Below, in pieces: positions 22,909-30,159 of a stretch of 35,343 bases of DNA; position 1 is the first letter of the stretch; each line of letters opens with the position of its first letter. Origin of the DNA: an uncultured Eubacteriales bacterium (GTDB lineage Bacteria; Bacillota; Clostridia; Christensenellales; UBA1242); assembly GCA_948695535.1 (NCBI GenBank), contig CAPRTS010000009.1:1-35343 (forward strand). Direction: 5' to 3'. The position numbers were made by a program, and so were the translations under genes. The notes beneath the pieces are model-generated. The model had not been told where the DNA came from. It worked only from the letters and a program-made list of their open reading frames with translations, and ran no database searches.

Positions 22909-24228
22909 TTATTGTAAAACGTTTTGCATAAATTCTCCATTGACCACATCGCCCGCGCCACACAAGATTACCGCGTCATAATGTGGCGCCTGTTCCAACA
23001 AGTACTTTTTTAATTTGTCGGCAGTTGCAAAATACTTAGCTCCCAAATGACGACTTAAATCTAACGCCCGCCCACCGACAATCACTTTGCCCCTAGCCGC
23101 GTAAGTTTTATACAGCACCAAGTTTTCAACTGTTCCTAAAACATTGACAAAATCATCCCACAGTGCCAAAGTTCGGGTGTAAGTGTGCGGTTGGAATACT
23201 AATAGATAACGTCGGTATAACATAGACGCTGTTTGCAATGTCGTTACAATCTCACGTGGGTGATGAGCGTAATCTAAAATTAACGGGGTTTGTCCAATTT
23301 TACCTAATTGTTCAAAACGGCGTGCCACACCGTTAAACTGACTTAAAGCCGCATGGATACTAGCAAAAGGTAACCGATAAACCAAAGCACACGCCACCGC
23401 CGCCAACGCATTAGCCACATTATGTAAACCTGGTACGGATAAAGTTAAGCGCAACGATTGACAGTAGGTACCAAATACCGCGGGATTAACCGCCACGCCA
23501 AACGCATAACCACCATTAGGTAAACTGTGTAAACCCACCGCGTGCACATCGCCATAAGGTAAACCGAAAGTAATTGTTTGCTTTTTACCACGTAACGCGT
23601 CACTGTTGGGGTCGGTGGCGTTTTTAATAACGATGTCCGCCTTAGCCGCAAATTTAGCAAAGGTATGTTTGATATCGTCAAGGTCGCGGTAACAATCTAA
23701 ATGGTCAGCATCAACGTTGGTAATAATGGCCACTTTGGGTTTAAGTTTTAAGAAACTGCGCCGAAACTCACAGGCTTCGGTAATAAAGAATTCACGGCCA
23801 CCCAAATGCAAGTTATCCTTGGCACCGTTATGCACCGTCGGTTCCTGCCCCGCTTTTTGGAAAATGGCGCCCAGCATCGCCGTCGTTGAACTTTTACCAT
23901 GGCACCCCGCCACGGCCAACACTTGCTGGTAACGGCGAGCGATGGTTGCCAATACTTGTTCCCGATAGACGATTTTAATACCGTCGGCTTGGGCTTGTCG
24001 CAATTCGGGGTTATCGTCGGTAATCGCCCCGTTAATCACTAAGCGGTCGATGTCACGAACATGTTCGGCATGGTGACCGATGTAAACCGGAATACCTATC
24101 GCCTGCAATTCCCGTGTATTCGCCGACGCCACGGCATCACTGCCCGACACTTTATGCCCCGCAGCCAACAATAATTTAGCCAAGGCCGACATCGAAACCC
24201 CGCCAATACCTACAAAAAAATAACGCAC
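22909..24228 (-). CDS. murC: UDP-N-acetylmuramate--L-alanine ligase
   Basis: 439 residues, normal length. It adds L-Ala to UDP-MurNAc in peptidoglycan synthesis, in the cytosol with ATP. The N-terminal Rossmann motif is FVGIGGVSMSALA. The ATP loop is AGCHGKSSTTAML; most MurC proteins have AGTHGKTTTT here, so this is an unusual P-loop. Central landmarks are TEACEFRRSFL, NVDADHLDCY, and FNGVARRFEQLG followed by DYAHHPREI. It starts with GTG; a TATATA box lies 5 nt upstream inside a terminator loop. The first five codons form part of that terminator. Confidence 0.96.
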   Translation of the reverse strand: MRYFFVGIGGVSMSALAKLLLAAGHKVSGSDAVASANTRELQAIGIPVYIGHHAEHVRDIDRLVINGAITDDNPELRQAQADGIKIVYREQVLATIARRYQQVLAVAGCHGKSSTTAMLGAIFQKAGQEPTVHNGAKDNLHLGGREFFITEACEFRRSFLKLKPKVAIITNVDADHLDCYRDLDDIKHTFAKFAAKADIVIKNATDPNSDALRGKKQTITFGLPYGDVHAVGLHSLPNGGYAFGVAVNPAVFGTYCQSLRLTLSVPGLHNVANALAAVACALVYRLPFASIHAALSQFNGVARRFEQLGKIGQTPLILDYAHHPREIVTTLQTASMLYRRYLLVFQPHTYTRTLALWDDFVNVLGTVENLVLYKTYAARGKVIVGGRALDLSRHLGAKYFATADKLKKYLLEQAPHYDAVILCGAGDVVNGEFMQNVLQ

Positions 24229-24251
24229 ACTTTTATATATGCGTTATTTTT
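24216..24251 (-). terminator. Terminator of rpsF-ssb-rpsR overlapping the murC start
   Basis: Perfect 12-bp arms (24251-24240 and 24227-24216) with a 12-nt loop, followed by a T-rich run (TTATTTTTTT) on the minus strand. The loop holds the TATATA likely to be the murC -10. The downstream arm and T-run are the first murC codons. Confidence 0.7.
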
Positions 24252-24273
24252 GGTGACTGTTATTGCGTAAAGT

Positions 24274-24597
24274 TTACAACAAGCCCATTGATTTCGCAAC
24301 TTTTACGGCACGAGCCAATTCGCGTTGGTGAGCCGCGCACAAACCGGTTTGACGGCGCGGGAAAATCTTGCCACTTTCCGAAACGTATTTTTTCAAACGC
24401 GTATCCTTGTAATCAATATACAACGGGCGCTTGGCTTCGTCCTTTTCCATACAGAACGGACAAACCCGACGCTTGGGACGTTGTACGCGTTTTTCTTTGC
24501 GTTCTTCACCCGCTTCGGTGGTGTTCTTTTTTTGCGCTTTATTTTCTTGACGGTTCAGTTCTTCAATAACTTCACGAGTCGATAAATTTTCTCCCAT
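24274..24597 (-). CDS. rpsR: Ribosomal protein bS18 with N-terminal extension
   Basis: 107 residues, against about 75-80 in most bacteria. The conserved bS18 core starts near residue 42 (RRVCPFCMEKDEAKRPLYIDYKD) and ends RQTGLCAAHQRELARAVKVA. The CPFC pair and CAAH give the zinc-type form. The first ~40 residues are a charged Lys/Glu-rich extension. A strong Shine-Dalgarno AAAGGAG lies 5-6 nt before the ATG. It is the last gene of rpsF-ssb-rpsR and is followed by the terminator over the murC start. Confidence 0.95.
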   Translation of the reverse strand: MGENLSTREVIEELNRQENKAQKKNTTEAGEERKEKRVQRPKRRVCPFCMEKDEAKRPLYIDYKDTRLKKYVSESGKIFPRRQTGLCAAHQRELARAVKVAKSMGLL

Positions 24598-24612
24598 ATT
24601 TACTCCTTTTAA

Positions 24613-25002
24613 TTAGAATGGTAATGAATCATCAGCAATCGGTTTCATTTCCACCGTGTTACTGCTTTGGTCGTAAGTGCTGTCATTGTTTTTACGGTCG
24701 CAAAATTCAATGTCGGTAGCGTTAACGTCAACCGCAGTGCGTTTATTGCCTTCTTTGTCTTCGTAATTGCGGATTTGCAGATCGCCCACAATCGCCACTT
24801 TGCTGCCTTTCTTAATAAATTTGGCACAGTTTTCGCCTAAGCCACGCCAAGCCGTAATGTTGTAAAAATCAGTTTCTTGGTTACCACCACTGACGCGACG
24901 GTTAACCGCAATACCAAATTTGCAAACGCTGGTGCCCGCTGCCCCCACGGTGGACAGTTCCGGGTCGCGGGTTAAATTGCCAACTAAAAATACTTTGTTC
25001 AT
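24613..25002 (-). CDS. ssb: Single-stranded DNA-binding protein
   Basis: 129 residues, short for SSB. The OB-fold occupies the first ~100 residues (MNKVFLVGNLTRDPEL, DFYNITAWRGLGENCAKFIK, KVAIVGDLQIRNYEDKEG). The acidic tail ends DDSLPF, the peptide that binds partner proteins. The linker is short. The Shine-Dalgarno is AAGGGG. It lies between rpsF and rpsR, the standard arrangement, in which S6 and S18 form a pair on the ribosome. Confidence 0.97.
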   Translation of the reverse strand: MNKVFLVGNLTRDPELSTVGAAGTSVCKFGIAVNRRVSGGNQETDFYNITAWRGLGENCAKFIKKGSKVAIVGDLQIRNYEDKEGNKRTAVDVNATDIEFCDRKNNDSTYDQSSNTVEMKPIADDSLPF

Positions 25003-25004
25003 GA

Positions 25005-25385
25005 TTATTCCCCTTCTTTTGTTTCTTTAACTTCTTTCGCTTCCTTGGCTTCTTTTTCTTTCTTGGCCAAGTATTCTTCGCGCGCTTTGGCACGATTGCG
25101 TTTGCGGATTACGTCTTGTGCCAACATAATGCCGGTCTTAGCAATAAATAAATGACGAACAATGCCTTCGGTAATGTTCATTAACGCCGTCATCTTCGCC
25201 GGTACTTCGGGGGCGGCTTCAAAATTTAATAAGTAGTAAAAGCCGTATTTCTTTTGACCTAATTTTTCAACGGTAGTTTTCGCACCCGCCATTTTTTTGA
25301 ATTGGTCAACCAACCCTTCGCGTTTTGCTTCGTCCAACTTGGCATCAACAATAATCATACATTCGTACGCTTTCTTGTTTTCCAT
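25005..25385 (-). CDS. rpsF: Ribosomal protein bS6
   Basis: 126 residues. The bS6 fold is in the first ~95 residues (YECMIIVDAKLDEAKRE, KLGQKKYGFYYLLNFEA, ITEGIVRHLFIA). The last ~30 residues are a Lys/Glu repeat tail (KEAKEAKEVKETKEGE). The ATG is preceded by AAAGGAGGT, a full match to the 16S anti-Shine-Dalgarno. First gene of the operon, with a structured leader. Confidence 0.96.
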   Translation of the reverse strand: MENKKAYECMIIVDAKLDEAKREGLVDQFKKMAGAKTTVEKLGQKKYGFYYLLNFEAAPEVPAKMTALMNITEGIVRHLFIAKTGIMLAQDVIRKRNRAKAREEYLAKKEKEAKEAKEVKETKEGE

Positions 25386-25410
25386 GTTTACCTCCTTTTA
25401 TGGTCTAACG

Positions 25411-25434
25411 CCTGCCCGACCGAAGCCAAGCAGG
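25411..25434 (-). promoter_or_regulatory. rpsF leader hairpin with UUCG loop
   Basis: A 10-bp stem (three G-T pairs) closed by a TTCG tetraloop, between the promoter and the Shine-Dalgarno. It has no T-run, so it is not a terminator. S6:S18 is known to bind the rpsF leader in many bacteria, so it may be the autoregulatory site. I do not see the usual CCG element of that motif in it. Confidence 0.5.
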
Positions 25435-25448
25435 AAAAAGATATAAAT

Positions 25449-25477
25449 ATCATACACCTAATATCCAAATTTTGCAA
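25449..25477 (-). promoter_or_regulatory. Promoter of rpsF-ssb-rpsR
   Basis: TTGCAA (25477-25472), 17-bp spacer, TATGAT (25454-25449). A leader of about 55 nt follows. Confidence 0.7.
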
Positions 25478-25495
25478 CCATAAAATATTTTGACG

Positions 25496-27333
25496 TTACG
25501 TCGTAGCGACTTTCTTTTGGCGACCGGCAATGAACAGCCAACTGACCGCGCCACCGCCCAGTACCAACACACCACCGGCAATGATGCCAAAGATTAACCA
25601 CACCGTACCGCTGTTGTCGCCACCGGTGGTTGGTACAACTAAACTGCGCGTTTCCGTGGTGCCACAAATCGTGCAAGTATGTTCTTCCGCAGTGCCGTCG
25701 GCGTTGGTTTCCCATTCGCCGTATTGGTGTCCCGTGGCAGGAATAATTTCCGTTGCGGTTTCATGACAACGGGCGCATTGGTGGTGCTGTTCACCCGCCA
25801 CGGTACAAGTGGCGGCGCTGTCAATTTCCCATGCGCCCCAGTCATGCCCCAGCACCGGTAAAACTTCGACTTGCGTTTCCCCGCAACCGTGTTGGCAATG
25901 TAACACACTGCTGCCATCGTGGGTACAATCCGGCTCGGTCACGACCGGCTCCCCTGTCCAATCGTGCCCCGTCGCGGGAATGGCGCGGGTGGCCAAACGC
26001 TTACAGACCGTGCAATTTTGCGATTCGACCCCGTCGCGGGTACAAGTTGCCGGCGTAGTAATTTGCCAATCGCCCTCAACGTAAGTGTGTTCACCAGTAG
26101 CGGGCACCGGTTCGTCAACATATTTATCGGCACAATATTGGCACTGGTGCGTAGTATACCCTGCTTCCACGCAAGTCGGTGCAGTTACGGTTACTTGGTA
26201 ATTATGCTCGCGATGCGGAATGCTTTCCGTATAAGTATCCCCGCAAATCGTGCAAGTAAACAATTTTTCGCCGGACTCGGTGCAAGTCGGTTCAAGTGTC
26301 ACTGCGGCTTGGTAATCGTGTTCGCAAGCGTTAACGTGAAAACTTTGCGTTTTAATCGCGGACGGCAAACCGTTACTGCCGACGGTGTAATAATGCACGT
26401 AATAAGTGGTATCTTCGGCTAAGACCATTTGGTTGGCACTACTGGCGACATCGCTTTGCCACGGGGCAACCCAATATTTATTGTCGGCACTAACCGGCGC
26501 CCCGACCGTAGTGAAATTACCGCGATAAAATACGGCATTTACTTGGTCGAACAGTCCGTACGTATTATCGGCGTTGCGACGCGCCGGCACCATACTGCGT
26601 ACTACACCATTTCCACGTTCGGCTTGGAAATAATACAGTTTGTAGTAACAATAGTTGGAATAGTCATTCGGCTTACCATTTTCATCATCTAAGTTCCCCA
26701 AACAATACGTTCGTTGTTCGTTTACATCATTACAAGGACGTGACAAAATGGTAGTGTCATCACGAGCTAAAACAATTTTGTCACCGTAAGTATAAGTTTG
26801 AACGTATTGTTCTCTACCACCCGTAACCATGTACTCGGTCGCATAATAGCATTCAATCATATCATCTTTATTTACACCCCAGTAACTGCCACCGTTGAAG
26901 TAATAACCGTTTAATTGGCGTTTACCCATACTGGTCGTCCATTGCAAGTCCATGGTAAAGGTGGTGGATTGCGTCGCGTCCACGCCCGTATCAATAAAAT
27001 TTTTTCCTTCAAAATCAATGTAATCAATTTGCGTATAACCCAAGTCCGTCGCCGCGTACAGTGGCGTTTGGGGGTCAAGTGAAATTTGGAAATAAACTGG
27101 ACCTTGGCTTTTATCCAGTGCCGTGACCACCGTTTGCGGTTGCCCCGTATACTTAACGGTCGTTTGCCCGGATAGAATCGTCAACGGGTCATTACCGGTG
27201 GCCGCCGCACTGGGCACCACCAACCCACAAATACAACCAATGATAATCCCTAAGCCCAGTACGGCGGCCACCAAGCCACTGCTAATTAACGTTAAAAAGT
27301 GCTTGCTTGCTTGCTTGCTGTTGTATTCTTCAT
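25496..27333 (-). CDS. Phase-variable surface protein with Cys-rich repeats; reading frame OFF in this sequence
   Basis: The ATG at 27333 is 8 nt from a good promoter, but after five AGCA units the frame meets a stop at codon 14. One extra unit would join it to a 613-residue frame with a signal peptide (MKNTTASKQASKH, then LTLISSGLVAAVLGLGIIIG, cleavage near PSAAA). Next come a concanavalin-like region of the IDTGV...VPARRN...GLFDQVNAVFY type, six Cys repeats (GHDW...C...CxxC...IPATGH) at about residues 335-565, and a C-terminal membrane anchor (about 575-600, GGDNSGTVWLIFGIIAGG) with a basic end. In the present state only a weak internal TTG/GTG near 27274 could start it. Role in adhesion or host contact is inferred. 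Confidence 0.8.
27300..27319 (-). repeat. Tetranucleotide tract (AGCA)5 in the signal-peptide coding region
   Basis: Five perfect 4-bp units begin 12 nt after the start codon. A change of +1 or -2 units puts the downstream 592-codon frame in phase with the ATG. Confidence 0.9.
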
Positions 27334-27341
27334 AATAAGTT

Positions 27342-27370
27342 ATTATAGCACATTACGGCGCAAATTACAA
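27342..27370 (-). promoter_or_regulatory. Promoter of the (AGCA)5 surface gene
   Basis: TTGTAA (27370-27365), 17-bp spacer, TATAAT (27347-27342), then 8 nt to the ATG at 27333. Confidence 0.75.
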
Positions 27371-27376
27371 GTCTTT

Positions 27377-28444
27377 TTAGTGGTCTTTGGGCGGTTCAAC
27401 GGGTTGTGGTGTGGCCGGTTTAATTGGTTCAGGAACGGGTTGTCCCGCTTTCTTGGCCACTTTCGCTAAACGCTTTTGTTCTTTCTTTTCGGCCTTGACT
27501 TCGCCCTTAGTTTTGTGTTTAATACTGAAAATCTGGGTCAAATCGGCGTCTTCCAAATCAAAACGTTTTTTGTTGTTGCGCTTCTTTTCTACGCGAGCAG
27601 GTAACGCGTCACCGACCACCGGGTTCGCCGGCGTGTCAGTACGTTCGCGAATTTCAATTTGGTTATAAGCAATACTGATATTGTGGCGTTTGAATTCGTT
27701 GAAAACCGTTTCGGTTAAATCAAAGTATACTGTCCAGTAATCTTCCCGGTCACACCAGCATCGGGCAGTAAATTGCAAATTGGAATCGCCCAGCGCGTTC
27801 AAGCGACAAAACGGCGCGGGATCTAAACGCACCAAACCATTGCTTTTCATGCAGTCCAAGACAATTTTTTTAACTTGTTCGACATCGTTTTCGTAACCGA
27901 CGTCAAAGGTGAAATTAACCCGACGAGTGTTGTTGCTGTCGAAGTTAGTAACCACGTTGTTTAGCAATGCATTATTTGGTAAGGTAATGCGTTTATTATC
28001 AGGCGTTAATAACGTAACGTATAAGAAATTAATTTGCGTAATGGCCCCTTCCACACCATCCACCGCGATATAGTCGCCCTTTTTGAACATTTTACTGCTG
28101 ACGATAATGATGCCGTTCGCGACGTTGGCAATCGTGTTTTGTAACGCCAAGCCGACCGACAAGAACACCGCCGACAAGGCCGTAACAATACCCGTAATTT
28201 CGATGCCCAAGATGCTTAACAATGCGACCACCAGTAACAAATACAGCAAGAATTTAAGAATCGCCATAATGAAGCCGACCGCGATCTGTTCCATTTTCGT
28301 GCGGTTCATAATGCGACGGGTAATGTTCAAAACCAACTTAATAACGATAATGCCAATAAACAACACCGCGAAAAAAATTACGATGTTCCACGCGTTCCGC
28401 GTAAAGAAATTAACAATGCTGTCCCAAATCTTTTGCCAATTCAT
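27377..28444 (-). CDS. mscS: Small-conductance mechanosensitive channel, MscS family
   Basis: 355 residues. Three membrane helices lie in the first ~125 residues. The pore helix is ALSAVFLSVGLALQNTIANV with the usual Gly/Ala pattern. It is followed by the beta domain (FKKGDYIAVDGVEGAITQIN and LPNNALLNNVVTNF), both hallmarks of MscS. The channel opens under membrane tension and protects against osmotic downshock. The last ~90 residues are a charged Lys/Pro-rich tail (VAKKAGQPVPEPIKP) beyond the family core. A promoter with the -10 9 nt before the ATG suggests a near-leaderless message. Confidence 0.93.
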   Translation of the reverse strand: MNWQKIWDSIVNFFTRNAWNIVIFFAVLFIGIIVIKLVLNITRRIMNRTKMEQIAVGFIMAILKFLLYLLLVVALLSILGIEITGIVTALSAVFLSVGLALQNTIANVANGIIIVSSKMFKKGDYIAVDGVEGAITQINFLYVTLLTPDNKRITLPNNALLNNVVTNFDSNNTRRVNFTFDVGYENDVEQVKKIVLDCMKSNGLVRLDPAPFCRLNALGDSNLQFTARCWCDREDYWTVYFDLTETVFNEFKRHNISIAYNQIEIRERTDTPANPVVGDALPARVEKKRNNKKRFDLEDADLTQIFSIKHKTKGEVKAEKKEQKRLAKVAKKAGQPVPEPIKPATPQPVEPPKDH

Positions 28445-28453
28445 AATAGCAAT

Positions 28454-28482
28454 ATTTTAACACTGTGCTCCGCACTACGCAA
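28454..28482 (-). promoter_or_regulatory. Promoter of mscS
   Basis: TTGCGT (28482-28477), 17-bp spacer, TAAAAT (28459-28454), then 9 nt to the ATG at 28444. Confidence 0.6.
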
Positions 28483-28510
28483 CAGTTTTCGTCAAAATCC
28501 GCGCGGTTGG

Positions 28511-28915
28511 TTACTTTTGCACGGGCTCGACTAAACGGTAACTGGCGTCGAGTAAACGTTTAATGTGGTTATAATCGGTACTTTCGTCCAAAATCACGGT
28601 CAGCCAATGCCGTTTGTTCATGTGGTAGCCGGCAAAGTAATGGTCACCGTCGATTAAGGCCGGTAACTGCACCGGGTCAATTTTCAAATTGACAATGTCC
28701 ACAACGCGGTCAGTCGATAAGCCCAGCACGCGTGCCTTGACGTCGAAAACCGCCGCGTACCATTTGTGACTAACCGGGGTCTTGAAAGTACAGTAATGCG
28801 GGTATTGCAACCACGGGTATTCGGGCTCGGTGCCGTACTGCTCCGCCAGGTAGTCCAGCACAATTTTGCGACCGCCCGTTGGTGCCGGACGCGGGATTGG
28901 TTGGTAAGGTTCCAT
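28511..28915 (-). CDS. MmcQ/YjbR family protein
   Basis: 134 residues. The MmcQ/YjbR (double-wing DNA-binding-like) family is shown by KWYAAVFDVKARVLGL, DIVNLKIDPVQLPALI, the GYHMNKRHWLTVILD block near the C-terminus and a final LLDASYRLV. The function of the family is not settled. Divergent from the flavoprotein gene; the two promoters share the 68-bp gap. A full consensus -35 and a -10 that ends 6 nt before the ATG mark a leaderless message. Confidence 0.9.
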   Translation of the reverse strand: MEPYQPIPRPAPTGGRKIVLDYLAEQYGTEPEYPWLQYPHYCTFKTPVSHKWYAAVFDVKARVLGLSTDRVVDIVNLKIDPVQLPALIDGDHYFAGYHMNKRHWLTVILDESTDYNHIKRLLDASYRLVEPVQK

Positions 28916-28921
28916 ACGGCC

Positions 28922-28950
28922 GTTATACCCCGGTGTGCGGAAGTTGTCAA
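28922..28950 (-). promoter_or_regulatory. Promoter of the MmcQ/YjbR gene (leaderless)
   Basis: TTGACA (28950-28945), 17-bp spacer, TATAAC (28927-28922), then 6 nt to the ATG at 28915. Confidence 0.8.
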
Positions 28951-28983
28951 TTTCTCACCGATACAGTAATATATAAGTTAAGT

Positions 28984-29601
28984 ATGAAAGTTTTAATTTT
29001 GAACGGCAGTCCCCATCCTAACGGCAATACCGCCACCGCCATCAACGAAATGGTAAAAATTTTTCAGGCTAACGACGTCCAAGTCGATATCGTGCAAGTC
29101 GGCAACCAGAACTTGCGCGGTTGTATCGCTTGTCGGGCGTGCGCCAAGACCGGTAAGTGCGTATTCGACGACTTGGTCAACGCCACCGCCCCGCAATTTG
29201 CCCAAGCCGACGGCGTGGTTTTAGCATCCCCCGTTTATTACGCGTCCGCGAACGGCACGCTGATTTCATTTTTAGACCGTTTATTTTTTAGCGCTAAATT
29301 TGATAAAACCATGAAAGTCGGGGCCAGCATCGCCGTCGGGCGCCGGGGTGGCTTAACCGCAACTTACGACGAATTGAACAAGTATTTTGCGATTGCCGGC
29401 ATGCCGATTGCCTGCGGTCAGTATTGGAACGGCGTGCACGGTCGCGACGCGGGTGAAGCCGCCGGCGACGCGGAAGGATTGCAACAGATGCGCACCTTGG
29501 CCAACAATATGGTGTTTTTAATGCGGTCGATTGCATTGGGTAAAGAACGTTACGGCCTGCCCGCTCGCGAACAACCGACGTTCACCAATTTCATTCGTTA
29601 A
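28984..29601 (+). CDS. Flavodoxin-fold iron-sulfur flavoprotein / NAD(P)H-dependent FMN reductase
   Basis: 205 residues. The N-terminal MKVLILNGSPHPNGNT is the FMN phosphate loop of the flavodoxin-like reductases. GCIACRACAKTGKC gives Cys spacing CX2CX2CX5C, the compact cluster motif of iron-sulfur flavoproteins (Isf type). LASPVYYASANGTLISFLDR is the family's second signature. It probably transfers electrons from FMN to an unknown acceptor. The start at 28984 fits TATAAG 6 nt upstream, although no good -35 is seen; the longer frame to 28879 overlaps the divergent gene. The 3' end overlaps the ASCH gene by 11 bp, and its last 36 bp occur again at 30124-30159. Confidence 0.88.
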   Translation: MKVLILNGSPHPNGNTATAINEMVKIFQANDVQVDIVQVGNQNLRGCIACRACAKTGKCVFDDLVNATAPQFAQADGVVLASPVYYASANGTLISFLDRLFFSAKFDKTMKVGASIAVGRRGGLTATYDELNKYFAIAGMPIACGQYWNGVHGRDAGEAAGDAEGLQQMRTLANNMVFLMRSIALGKERYGLPAREQPTFTNFIR

Positions 29602-29602
29602 C
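29567..29602 (+). repeat. 36-bp direct repeat, copy 1 (end of the flavoprotein gene)
   Basis: Encodes the last residues REQPTFTNFIR and the stop of the flavoprotein. Copy 2 at 30124-30159 matches 35 of 36 bases; the single change is synonymous in this frame. Confidence 0.9.
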
Positions 29603-29941
29603 AATCGGCTCAATCCGCAAGCCAACAACGCCGTACTGCTGTTGTTGTTGAGATGGGTAAAATTTTTGCATAGTGTCCAGCAAACGGGCCTTGGTGTAAC
29701 TGCGGTCGGCCAACACGGCGATGTCAAAATCTTGGAACAATGTTGCAAAATCCGTGTACCGTAAAATGCCCACCACCTTGGCGGTAAATGTTTGAGTTAA
29801 TTCGGGTTCGCGTAAAAATTTAATCGTATCGCCTAAACGAATTTGTTGCCGTTTTTCATCATACAAGCGATTTTCAATGCGCTTTGTTCCGTGCAGAATA
29901 TAATCATAAAATTCGGGCTGTAATTTCAAAACGTGTTCCAT
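29591..29941 (-). CDS. ASCH domain protein
   Basis: 116 residues. The ASCH (PUA-like) fold is shown by LKLQPEFYDYILHGTKRIE and NRLYDEKRQQIRLGDTIKF, then VVGILRYTDFATLF. ASCH proteins bind RNA or nucleosides, and some are amidohydrolases for modified cytidine. Which applies here is not clear. It converges on the flavoprotein gene with 11 bp overlap. It lies between two copies of a 36-bp direct repeat, which suggests that the segment was inserted or rearranged. Confidence 0.88.
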   Translation of the reverse strand: MEHVLKLQPEFYDYILHGTKRIENRLYDEKRQQIRLGDTIKFLREPELTQTFTAKVVGILRYTDFATLFQDFDIAVLADRSYTKARLLDTMQKFYPSQQQQQYGVVGLRIEPIVNE

Positions 29942-29948
29942 AAAATCC

Positions 29949-29977
29949 AGTTTAATTGACTATTGACTTTTTGTAAA
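29949..29977 (-). promoter_or_regulatory. Promoter of the ASCH gene
   Basis: TTTACA (29977-29972), 17-bp spacer, TAAACT (29954-29949), then 7 nt to the ATG at 29941. Confidence 0.55.
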
Positions 29978-30112
29978 ACTCAGTTAAATCAAGCACTACA
30001 AAATTATTTTGAGCAAGTCATTGCTACCAAGAAAAAGCAGTTAAATATCAAAGCAAATACGTCACAATTAAAAAACACATTTACACCACTACCTGACCTT
30101 ACTCCCGCTTAG
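29963..30112 (+). pseudogene. Possible remnant of a coding gene
   Basis: A 49-codon open frame with a TTG as only start, ending at TAG 30110-30112. It reads like the end of a protein (QALQNYFEQVIATKKKQL, then KNTFTPLPDL). It overlaps the ASCH promoter and sits between the two direct repeats. No promoter or ribosome site is visible. Either a degraded gene end or chance; family unknown. Confidence 0.25.
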
Positions 30113-30123
30113 ATTTTTTGTCA

Positions 30124-30159
30124 GCGAACAACCGACGTTCACCAATTTTATTCGTTAAC
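30124..30159 (+). repeat. 36-bp direct repeat, copy 2
   Basis: Same sequence as 29567-29602 with one C-to-T change, offset 557 bp. It keeps the codons EQPTFTNFIR-stop and includes, on the other strand, the stop codon of the surface gene 30155-31216. It looks like the tail of a second flavoprotein gene or of the same gene before a rearrangement. Confidence 0.9.

Noticed and set aside
25530..26692. Several plus-strand frames opposite the surface protein
   Set aside because: They are mirror frames of a Cys/Thr-rich coding region, without promoters, ribosome sites or family motifs.
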